A stretch of 34,049 nucleotides of DNA, taken from Chromera velia (taxonomy: Eukaryota; Sar; Chromeraceae). Shown here in pieces: positions 1 to 10,417 of the stretch; the stretch's first letter is position 1; every line of letters begins with the position of its first letter. The stretch lies in contig JAHBMJ010001207.1 of NCBI GenBank assembly GCA_018398765.1, positions 1-34,049 of the forward strand, in the 5' to 3' direction. Both the position numbers and the translations under genes were made by a program. A model generated the notes under the pieces. The model was not told where the DNA came from, made no database searches, and saw only the letters and a program-made list of their open reading frames with translations.

Positions 1-1927
1 CATGGTCCCTTGTTCAAGTCCACTTCTCAGCTAAGATCAAACCATTACTTCTGATCGATCTCCGATTTAATTGCATGCATTCTTGCTTGCATGCATTTCA
101 GTTGCTGGAGCCGGTTGGGGCCGTCATGAAGTGTGCGCGCCCTGCCGGTTGGGGCCGTCAGGAACTGTCTTTCTTGCTCATGCCATTATATGCTTGACGC
201 AGCGACTCAGGTTTTAAGTTGGTTCACAACAATAACATAACATTACATTAATGTTCAAAGGTTTCCTTGCATATACATAGTTGACCCTGAGGGGTTCGCT
301 TGTACCGTCTTTCAATTTTTATATAGTTTACTCAGGCTATTAAATGCCTGCTATACAGACTGCCACAAAACTACTTTAATTCACTTAAAATTTCTTATAA
401 CTTTGAAGTTAGCTTTGAAGTAGCCTAGGAAGTAGCTATGTGAGCAAAACTTGTTACGGTATGACTAGAAATAAATGTACATCCTAGTGTACATCGCATT
501 AATTGTGGACAATTCACTAGCTGTTGTTCGAATGATGTGACATGATGGAAAAGGTTAAATCCTAGATCAAACTTGAAGCCTAAGTCCTAGCCTAAATCAC
601 TGTCGGGACAATGGACAACCCAACGGCACGATATTCTAGCAAACAGTAAAATAAAAGCTATGTCTTGGGCTCTCAGCCATAAATCAACATTCATAATTCA
701 GTAAGTAGTATTATAGTTTGAGCATAGTATGATAATTAATGATAGTAACTAGTTATTAATTATCATAATAATTATTATATAAATACTATAATTGATATAA
801 ATCGATCATGATTTTTAAGTATTATATAATAAGAAGGCTTAGGTTCAAGGCTAGTAAGAAGGTCATCAATCAGGTTATTGAATGGTTTTTCCTAGGCTTT
901 ATCTTACTGTGTAAGCCTCTCTAATATATGAAAAAAATGCCAGTGTCTAGCTATGAAACCTTAGCTAAAACGTTTAACAGTGGCAAACTTTTATCAGCAA
1001 GATACAAAGCACCTTAGCTACACTTTTATTTTCATTTTTAAATTAATAACTAACAGAATATTGAGTTCTGCAGCACACCCAACTTTTGTGCTTCTCTAAC
1101 TAGACTCTAAGTGCTTTTAAAGATCATATTGTTGTTTATATCTAAGACTTCCAGTTTAGTGCATCTAAAAGTAATATTACCATTCACACAAGTTAGTATC
1201 ATTACTTTCAAACTGATTTTTGATAGTTTTTTTCTGATTGGAGGGGAAGACAGTGGCTCCAGTGGGAAGTTTTCTTCTCATGTGTCTTCCTATTTTGAGT
1301 TTCTTTTCAGGTGCACGCCTCGGCCTGAGGCCTCTTCTTTAGTCCCAACGGCGATACACAAACGATCGAAGATCGAACTCTCGATGGGAACCCGGCCCCA
1401 ACTTGATCATTCTTTTCACATTTTTTTCATTTTGAAGAGCATTATTGCCTCGATCTTCCTGTTTTTGAGTCATTGTAATTCATTATTTTCAATTGACCGA
1501 TCGGCGAAGTCAACCAACGGGAGCTCACGGACTCTCAAGCCCCAAATCCGCAAGCACTTCGTCCGCAATCTCGAGACCGGACACAGCCTGCATGCATGTA
1601 CACATATGTCGAGAGGTGCCAGGTGAATACACGAGCAAAATGACATATGCAAGCGAAGGTAACGTGGCATTCACGACCAGGACCGATACGGCTTGCATGC
1701 ACCAATGTGTACGTGTACTATCCGAATCTCAACACTCACTTGAAAAGGTACAACGACTTACATGTGAACAGGCAGACACATAGATGGGCTGACGGACAGG
1801 CTGGCGGACAAACAGACAAGTAAGCAAGCACTCGCGAACGCGCAATCACCAGACGTACACTCAGCTTCACGCATATATACAGATACGCAAACAGACCAAT
1901 ACCACCGCTACCATGTTTTCAATCCTT
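1..1927. other. AT-rich gene-free stretch
   Basis: No recognisable gene. Positions 200-1250 are strongly AT-rich with frequent TAG/CTAG words, like the other convergent-gene gaps in this window. An open frame at 1111-1626 (171 codons) has AT-driven hydrophobic composition and matches no family I know. A 17-base sequence (GCCGGTTGGGGCCGTCA) occurs twice, at 110-126 and 144-160. TGCATGCA words occur near 71-98 and 1589-1700. From about 1630 the base composition rises toward that of the metallophosphoesterase gene, so 1630-1927 may be its 3' flank or UTR. Confidence 0.6.
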
Positions 1928-2266
1928 TCACATTGTTTTATTTGGAGCTTCTCTCCTTGAGTGTGTATGAACGCTGCATATACGCACCTTCTCCGCTTGA
2001 GCCTCCGTACTTTCGGGCCTTTCCTCTCGCTCCAGCAATCCCTCGGTTTCAGAAGCGGCTCCCCCTTCCAGCTCGGAAGTTCCCAGAGTCGGCACCAGCG
2101 GAACTATGTGTGTGGGAGCAGCAGCAGGTAATGTGGAGGTGATGACGTGGGTGCCTGTTGCAACAACGGGAACCATAGGTGTTGCGATGGTGGGCAGGGT
2201 AGATGTCACGAGTGGAACAGAGGGCACTTGAGCAGTCGTCGAGGTCGTCACTCCGCTCGCGGTGTG
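1928..2266 (-). other. Possible alternative Thr/Pro-rich terminal exon
   Basis: An open frame behind a TTTTCAG acceptor-like site encodes 112 residues. The first half is rich in Thr, Pro, Val and Ala, and the end is charged. The last exon of the metallophosphoesterase (2703-2804) has a similar Val/Pro/Thr composition, so the transcript could splice from within that exon into this one in phase 0. This would replace the short tail with a mucin-like extension. Evidence is compositional only. The simpler model stops at 2703. Confidence 0.25.
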
Positions 2267-2702
2267 CTGAAAAGACGTACCAGGGTTCCCAAACAAAGAG
2301 CCTTTTCTTTTACAGGCACCACTTATCCATAAGCGAAAATTGATCAGATCATTATTCGAGGTCGAAGCCAGAACAAACAAGTTGCAGTTTTGAGATTTTC
2401 AGGGTACTAAGAGTTGTCTGAAAGAACATCGAAGGGCACTTCTGGTTTCCTCCCAATTGTCGTATGAAAATTAAAGTTTTGCGCATCTGATTCGATTCTG
2501 CCCGTCCCGCATGAAGACGATCCCTTCGTCTTCTCAAAAAGGCTGAAAGACGGCTTTCAAGCCTCTGCTTGCACACAATCAAAGTCGCACGACTTTCACA
2601 CCTACTCATTCCCTTCTCTCTGTCCTTAAAAAAAAACGTCTGCTGATTGACTGACCGACCGACTTGTTTACTCACTTCCACATTCACTCACTGACGAAGC
2701 GA

Positions 2703-5700
2703 CTACATGTTTTCTGGTTTGCTTGCCGACTGGCCGGATGCCTGGCTGACCACGTGCACTGTCACAGGGGTCGTCGGGACCATTCCAGGGACCGGGAGGA
2801 CGGTCTGCAAGAAAGGAAAAGATTATGCAAGTAGATCGACAGACACATGTATTTCAGAACGAATGACAATATTAATGACCCCGTGAAATTTGAAACTGCG
2901 ATGCATGGGGCTGCAGAGCGGGACCGGAGCACACCAACGCACGTCCCTGTGAAAGAAAGCAGTGTCTATGAGAGAGTATGTATGCAAAATTTTGCACACA
3001 CGCAAGTTTTTGCAAAGACCTTTATCCAGCCACTTAGTCCGACAACTTGACAGCATCTATGGGAAGGAGGAAAGGGAGGGGGCAGGAGAGGGAGGAAAGA
3101 CGGAAGCAAGGGGGGAAAAAAACCATGCGGCTAAAAAAAGAGACAAACCTCTGAATGGAACTCCAAGCCCGTTGCTGTTCCAAAGATGTCCTTTACCAAT
3201 CCGGTTTTCAGAAGAATGTCCGCACTCGAAGAGGACGTCGGCACTTTGTAGGACAGCAGTCGGACCTACAAGGACAGAGTGAGAACTCAAAAAAGTCAAA
3301 TAGAGTGCTAGGACGCCGACAGCAATAGGAGAGTATACGACTGAATGAATTCCACCATAAACAAACTGTCAGTGCGACGGGTCGATCATCGTATTCCATC
3401 ACCACAGGTGATCTTTCCAACTTTAGACGGCAGAAAGTTGTTCGCTCCACCCCGGAGAGTGATAAAGAGACGCCAAACTCTCGGGAGACTGTGCTGCAGG
3501 CGGCTGCCGCTAAAGCTAGAACCTTTTGTAGTTTCGTTCGAATGAAGAGAAAGCGGGATGGATGTTCGGCCTTCAAATAAGTGTGGCCTAATATTTTTGT
3601 GTGTCCGTCAACGAGGCCCCGTACCTGTCTCTCCAAGATTGCCCCACGAGGACGAGGGCCGCTTGCCTTGGCGGGTGGATGTGTTGCAGCGCTGTACCCT
3701 GCTGTGCCTCCATAGCAGAACGCGAGGGATCCCTTGCCTTCTCCTGCAGGGGGCGTTGCACAAAAGTCGTTGTCGTGATGGTGTCCAGAGAACAGAGCGG
3801 CAATGTGAGGGGACGAGGCTGCCAGCTGGATGAGTGTCTGCTCGTGATTCTTGTACCTGCACAGAGAGTGAGAGACATGGAGAGAGTGAGAGACCCATCC
3901 CCATACTGAAGAGCACAGAACTACCGTTTTCGGATAGAGCGTGAGAAAAGTTGTTTGACAAGAATAGCTTGTGTACTGTCTCTCACACCTTTCTCGACAA
4001 AAGCAACGGGTTCACATCTTCGAGTGGTCCCTGGCGACTAGCTGCTTTGTTGCATTCGATTTATGTGTGAATGCCTCGATCGCTCAAACGACCAAACAAA
4101 TCAACTTTCAGGTTGTCTGCATTCAATTTATGTGTGAATGCCTCGATCGCTCAAACGACCAAACAAATCAATTTTCAGGTTGTCTGCATTCGATTTATGT
4201 GTGAATGCCTCGATCGCTCAAACGACAAAGAAATGATGATCAACATTCTAATGAGACGCAACTATTTCGCGCTTCGTGACTGACTCTTCTAGCCATGCAT
4301 GTCGTCTACTCGAAAAGATCGTCAATTCTCTTCCAAGGAGAGCCTGCCTCGCGACGCAAAAGGACTTTCTTTGAGCATACAAAAACTTCACGTTTGAAGA
4401 AAAGGAAAAGGCAAAAAGAAAGGAAAAAAAAAAGAAAAAACAAGCGAACAAGCTGACTGACTTCACATCCAGCGACGCCCCGTCGTAGAAGAAGATCCCC
4501 CGGGCGGCCGGGCACTCTTCAGTCGTTGTGTCATCCTTGCTCGCCTTTACCTGAATGAAAGAAAGAAAGAACAAATCATTGATGGAAGGAAGAGACGACA
4601 TGCACCAAACGGTCGGACATTTTTTCTTTCAAAGAGACAGACGCCAGAGGCTCATTTTTCCAGTGAAGAGTATGACATAGAAATCATGGCAAAGGAAGAT
4701 TGTCCCTGACACCCAAGAATCTGTGGGTCAAGCGTTGTCACACTACAAGGAGGCGAAAGTACGAGAGCGAACATGCTCTTTGTGTCTGATCATGCGAAAA
4801 GGGAGGTTGAAGGACTCAGAGCAGCGAATGTTATGTGTGGTGTCCTTTCAAGCACCGACCTTCAGTTGCCAGTTTCTTTTGAAGTCTTCGGAAAATCCGG
4901 AGGCCTGTAGGGTCGGAAAGACGTCCTTAGGCGCTTCGTCGGGGCGGCACTGGAGGTGTCTGCAGGCAATTAAGCGTGCGTGCGTGAGTGAGTGAGTGAG
5001 TGAGTGAGAGCGTATATGAACGACTGGACTGATTGACTCGCAACTCGCTGGTCGGGTCAATCAAAGAAAATTGATCTAAATATCTTCTCGAACTACCATG
5101 ATGCGTGTCGTGATGAAACCAGATCGAGACAGACGGGTGACTTTTTGTGCTTGCATGGGATGTGGTCGTAGTCCGAAGTCCGAGTGATTATCAACAAGGA
5201 GAGCTCGAGTGATTTTCGGTAGGGTCAATGTCATAGAAAGAGAAATCCATGGGAAAGCCCAGTACCCTTCTCGTGTACTCCTACGTTCACCTGGCACTCA
5301 CTTTTGTTGTCTTGCTGTTGGGTTGGCTTTCTGTCCCTGATCAGGTTTTCCTTGATTGGAGTGCAGGGCCCATCTCTGGGTTGAAGAGAGAATGTCAATC
5401 TGCAGACAGGTAGACAGACAGGAACCAATGTAGTGTAGAGAGAGAGCCTCGTGAGATGCAATGAAGCGGACAAGCGGGAACTCAGAAAGTATCAGGGAAA
5501 AAAAGGGGAGGAATCCACGGAGAGACTGTCAGTAAGAGACCTATTGAAGAGCACAGATTGGGATCGGAACGTTTGAGCTTCCTCCTGCACTTCCTCTGCG
5601 ATCAGCACTGAAAATTCTTGATCATACCCCCTTTGACTGCATTTTTCTCTGTATGGTATTTGTATATTCAATCTCTCTCCCTGCTGACTGACCTTCGAGT

Positions 5701-7490
5701 CCATCTCCATCCATTCCCCCATCGTGTCTATCGACGCAGTCGTCAAAGCAGGCGGATGGTGAGTGAAGATCAGTCCTGGCATGATGTCGGGTGCATCGCT
5801 GATGCGTGAGAGGACTCCCCTGCAGGACCGACGGAAAAAGGTTGCATGTGCATGTAGACAAGATGAAAGCTTGAGGCCACGAAAGCAGAAAGAAGGCAGA
5901 TCCGTAAACATTGGAGAGAACCGATTTTCTGTGCTCTTCTTCGGAGTTCCTTCCCATCAACTGGTCAGACAGCCAAACCGACAGATGAAAAGAAATTCAG
6001 ACACAATGAATGAATGACGGACGGACCTCATCCAGTCAACCTGTGAAGGTCTCACCCAGTCGTACAGCCTCTCGTCCTTCAAAGTGTCGCTGTACCCAGC
6101 CTTGTTGAACGACAATTCGGCACTGCATTCGTTCGCACGCATTCATTTTGTTTGGGTCCAAACGCATCTGATTTGGTACTGGCAGGTGTCGCAGTCGTGC
6201 AGTGTGACCGGCGCGCATGCGGTAGAGAAGAAAACAAACAAATGCAGAAGTGAGTCAACGCAAAGATGTGTGAGTCTTCGGACTTGTGCAAATGTGTATT
6301 CGATCATTCGAAAAAGGAAACCACGTGAAAACTGTGGCAAAAGATTTTGTTTTTAAAGGAAATGTTGAATGAATACCGAATGCGGGCTAGGGAATCTCTC
6401 TGCACAGTAACGACATGAGGTGTCGCGACTGTGTTTGTGCCTGTCACTTGACAGCGAAAAGGACAGACTCGTAAAATGAAACACGCATCCGGTGAAGAAC
6501 ACAAAGAAGGAATCCAAACTGAATGAAACGGTAGATAACTTCGTCTCATCGGACACTTTTTCGCGCGGTGTTCCTGTTGTTTTATGCTTCCGTTGCCGCC
6601 TTCCGTCAAGCTCAGCAGTGCTTGGCTCAATTTATTGGATGGCATTTATCCACACGAATGTGTATCGTGTTATGCCATTTTGCTGTGGGCTACCCCGTGC
6701 TCTTAATGTGTCCCCAAAGAAGGACCAACCCGCTGTCCACAAAGAAGAGAGGAATTCTCTTTCCGTTCACTTTGGCTGCACGCAAAAAACAGAAAGACGG
6801 CATCGAGACTCAATGCATTGAGTAGGTTTTGCCCATCTAAATCGATTAATGGAAAAAAGGCATCAAGAAGGGCCACAGGGAAACGAGGGAGGAGAACTGA
6901 AAGAAATAACTCATCATTAGGTTCTTGCAGGCTTGCATGATTCTCTTCATCCCATGGATAGAGGAAACGAAGGGAGGTTTGAACGGCTCCCTGATAAAAA
7001 GGACCGCTGATCGAAGAGAGAAGAGAAAATCATGGGGGCATGCAGCCAGAGAGAGCACCAGATTAGAGTAGAGAGAAAGAAAGGCCTGTCTCGTTCTTCA
7101 TCTGCACTGTAAGTCCCCAAAGGTCCACTTCGCCTTCTGGAGCAGTCAGAAGATTTTAGAGAGGGTTGTATACGTCTGCATATGCTTTTCGGAGGGTGCG
7201 GGTCTACCAACACACCTACCTACCTACCTGTAACGACTGTGTTTCCCACTCCATGTGTGTTCTGCGCTGTGCAGAGGTGGGCACTGCTCGTGAAGAGCTT
7301 TTGGACAGACTTCCACCTCTTCATGCGAATCTGCAGGCAGACACGAAACAATCAACATGGACATGACAAGTCGTTCCCCATTGTTCTCACTCAATGTCTA
7401 GAGACACATGCAGACCTGCTGCAGGACGCAGGACATCTTGTGACATCTTGCCGATTCATCCGCAAGTACGTTCGGCCACATGACGTGCCC

Positions 7491-7532
<42 letters not shown>

Positions 7533-7533
7533 A

Positions 7534-7631
<98 letters not shown>

Positions 7632-8135
7632 TACCTCCTGGTCGACTGTGATCTTGCCCTGCGTCAAGTCGCACTCCAGCGCAGAGGGAGGAACGCCGTC
7701 TTTGTTGGCGCACTGCATCGGCGCGCTGTCGTGGTTACCGAACGTAACCACCACCTGCACACGCACACGCCCACACAGGAGGAAGGAGACGGGGATTCAG
7801 AAAAAGGGTGGGGAGAGGGGGCAGAGGGAGAGAAGGAGAGAGACAGATAAAGAGTTCTTTGGCAAAATCTTTCAAGAAGACATATCCGCAGCTCGATCGA
7901 AGTTCTGTTGCAGAACGTCGAAGTCTCTGCAAATTGGCAGGCGGGATCGGGTGATCTGATTTCTTCTGACGACTGCGTGAAAAAAAGGATGCAAAGCCCT
8001 GTCCGGAGAGGCAAAGCAGCCAATTGATTCAATGACGATCTGACTGACTGACTCGGTAACGGGCCGACTGGCTGACTGAGCGATTGACTGACTGACTGAC
8101 TGACTGACTGACTGACTGACTGACTGACTGACTGA

Positions 8136-8166
<31 letters not shown>

Positions 8167-8171
8167 ACTGA

Positions 8172-8202
<31 letters not shown>

Positions 8203-9551
8203 ACTGACTGACAGGTTTGTTCTGTGTATTCACGCTGGTGACGAAGTTTGCGAGATATCCTGGTTGCACCGTGAGGAAGTGAGTGAGGTCATCTGTCTGC
8301 AGAAGAAAAGAAATGAAAGAACAGGAAACGACAAGAAAAGAGAAGAGAAGAATGAAGCGAAAAAGGGGCATCCTCCCTCCCCGATCAACCGAAAAAGGGG
8401 GGAACAGAATCAGTTCGGCGAGAGAAGGAGATCCTGCAAGAGCAGAAAACAGCAATTGATTTGATTGACTCACCGACGAAGAAACCAGCGATCGCACCAC
8501 AAACTCATCCAAGAACAGCAGACCTACGAACCTTTGTGTCGACCGCATTCCACTCGATGATGTCCCCATTGATCACAATCAGGTCAACAAGGGGAACGTA
8601 TGCAGAGGTGAGCTGCACAATCATTCATGCAATGAGGACAGGCTGGATGGATGAAAAGAGAAAATCAGTCCATCCTTCACTGGATGAAAACAAAATTGCG
8701 CAAGCTAGTCAGAGTCATGGGCATTTAATTCTTCTCCACGAGGACGAAGAAGTGAGTCGAAGAACGGCTACACCCGCAGACAGGGAGGGAGGGAGATGAC
8801 ATCTACTTGAGAACAGCAAGGAGGGAAGACTTGCGCATCAGACTGAAGCAGCTGGTAGGATGCCTCTCTGACGGACTTTGTCAATGAAATCTTTCGTGGC
8901 CTTCGCGCACGCGTCTTTGTCTGCAATTCCTCTGAGGGGCTCAGGAACATCTTCGTCGATGCAGTTCTTTCCCTGCAGGCAAGCAGGCAGGCAGGTAGGC
9001 AGGTAGGGGCACACACATTGATTCGTGCACCCTGTGGACACTCTCTTGACACACCGCGGGAACTTCAAACGCTGCTATCAGCGCTCATCAAGAATCACGT
9101 ATCTAGGTAAGCTTCTATCTCTTCTGTAGCCTGTTTCCCCCCCCCCCAAAGCCGGGAGTCCTGCAAGACACCCTTAACTGCATGTATATATACATACATA
9201 GATGGAATCTTTGCGCGCGATCTCCATCTCTCCCTTGTCTGTCTGCCTTTTTTCTGGCATTCCTTCGGTTTTTCCCATGCAGCTTTCAAAAGAGCAGCAT
9301 GCAGGGAGATAGCATGCATGTGAACTTACAGCTGTCAGATGGAAGTCGCTCATGAGGAGCACCTTCAGAGTATCCCCGGCTGCCTCAACGGTAAGGTCGG
9401 TGCAAGGACTAATGTCTGGAAACGCAGAGGCTGCCCAAAAGCGCCGGTGGAAATGGGTTTTGGACAGGGATACCGACAAACCAAGATGGGTGCACGATAT
9501 CAGAAGAAAGGACTGGAGCAGCCCTTGAGCTGAGTTAATGAAACCGCCCAT
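2703..9551 (-). CDS. Metallophosphoesterase, purple-acid-phosphatase-like
   Basis: Calcineurin-like phosphoesterase resembling plant PAP28/29-type proteins, hydrolysing phosphoesters at a two-metal centre. My exon chain, 5' to 3': 9330-9551, 8844-8972, 8532-8612, 8213-8296, 7882-7926, 7635-7754, 7228-7330, 7086-7136, 6730-6775, 6027-6122, 5693-5819, 5541-5584, 5291-5375, 4860-4949, 4462-4550, 3625-3856, 3149-3265, 2703-2804. It totals 1863 nt, about 620 aa, in frame. All metal-ligand blocks are visible in order: SDFHL (exon 1), INGDIIEW (exon 3), FGNHD (exon 6), THHPP (exon 11), SGHHHDNDFC then CYGGTAGY (exon 16). FFVDSG and LYDWVRPSQ are family landmarks in exons 9 and 10. The first exon has a hydrophobic stretch near residues 11-28 that could be a signal peptide. 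An upstream leader exon cannot be excluded. Exons 5, 12-14 and the 3' end are the least certain; intron 8 needs a GC donor. Confidence 0.8.
4052..4226. repeat. 67-bp minisatellite, about 2.6 copies
   Basis: A unit beginning GCATTCGATTTATGTGTGAA recurs at 4052, 4119 and 4186 with exactly 67-base spacing. The copies differ at only a few bases, and the third is cut off near 4226. The array lies in the intron between metallophosphoesterase exons 15 and 16. Confidence 0.95.
4985..5008. repeat. (GTGA)n microsatellite
   Basis: Tandem GTGA/GTGAGTGA units within an intron of the metallophosphoesterase gene, just upstream of its exon 14 on the transcribed strand. Confidence 0.9.
7497..7631. repeat. 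(AG)n/(AC)n composite microsatellite
   Basis: Alternating AG and AC dinucleotide blocks. They fill most of the intron between metallophosphoesterase exons 6 and 7 and read as CT/GT repeats on the transcribed strand. The repeat begins about 4 nt inside the exon 6 donor at 7634. Confidence 0.95.
8084..8212. repeat. (CTGA)n/(CTGG)n microsatellite touching an exon
   Basis: Tandem CTGA and CTGG tetranucleotides. On the transcribed minus strand this reads GTCA/GCCA, and it starts exactly at the 5' splice site of metallophosphoesterase exon 4, so the donor is part of the repeat. Confidence 0.95.
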
Positions 9552-10417
9552 GTTCTGTAGGTAACAGGCTCGGACGCGTGGCTACTCCCTTTCTCTCCTT
9601 CTTTCTGGCTTCGTTCCGTTCCAGTCACTGATAATTCTTTTCTTCACTGTGCAGAGAAGTGCGTGCTCGTCAACAGACAGACAGAGAGCGAAGTATGCAG
9701 AGGCGAGTCGAGTACGTCTCTCTGTATATATCTCTAGACGCAACAGCTTGACTTAAGAGCAATCGGAAGTCCACAATCCGTTCGTATTCCTCATTGGCGT
9801 GTACAGCGATATATATATGAATACATACACTTCTCCCTTCCAATTGATGAGACTTTTGATGCATCACACACCTTCATACTTAATTTGCTTTTTGAACGCG
9901 TATCTATCTCACATCAGACCGATACGTACTACGTATCGGTCTGGTCTATACGCGTATATCGGTCTGGTCTGCCTAGTTCTATTAATATATCAATAATTCA
10001 TTTTTGCGAGGGGGTATAGGCGCGCGTATGGCGCGCGCACACATGCAGAGGACCGCGGGCTTTTGTGCAAAAAATGAGATGAATTAAAATTAAAGGTCAG
10101 ACACTGTGTGTGTCTGACACTTTGTCACAGCGTCGTGACGACAGCGATAAAACTCAGAGGCCCCGAAACCTCTTTCGCAACGTAAAAGTAGCGACTCTGA
10201 GTAGACAAGGACAACATTCAGACCCCCGAGGAGAAAAGTAGTCAAGCGCACCGAGTCCTTGATGCGTTAGCCCCACTTTGCGGCCGTCTCGCCGTCTCCT
10301 GTCTCAGTTTTCCGCGTATTCGACCCCCCAAGGCATCAGAGGGGGGGGTTGTCGTCGTGATCTCATTGTGTTCAAAGCTGCTCTCCCCTGCACGAGGTTT
10401 GATCGACCCGTTCCTCG
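9552..10417. promoter_or_regulatory. Divergent spacer, metallophosphoesterase/MsrB-like
   Basis: Head-to-head intergenic region between the minus-strand metallophosphoesterase and the plus-strand MsrB-like gene. It likely holds both promoters (inference from layout). It contains AT-rich DNA around 9780-9860 and 9980-10090, a long perfect palindrome at 9915-9943, and alternating GC-rich GCGCGC tracts at 10021-10040. No core promoter element can be assigned with confidence. Confidence 0.4.
9915..9943. repeat. 14-bp perfect inverted repeat, 1-nt spacer
   Basis: CAGACCGATACGTA is followed by a single C and then its exact reverse complement TACGTATCGGTCTG. Part of the right arm (TATCGGTCTGGTCT) is repeated directly at about 9957-9970. 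It lies in the spacer between two divergent genes. Confidence 0.95.

Noticed and set aside
1330-1410. tRNA-like B-box (GAGTTCGATC on the minus strand)
   Set aside because: No matching A-box or cloverleaf stems at the required spacing.
3370-3545. Possible extra metallophosphoesterase exon behind a CTGCAG site
   Set aside because: Exons 16 and 17 already join in phase 0, and the candidate translation matches nothing in the family; left out, but not excluded.
7664-8569. 301-codon minus-strand frame
   Set aside because: It crosses several metallophosphoesterase introns and consists largely of a SQPASQPV repeat from the GTCA/GCCA microsatellite.
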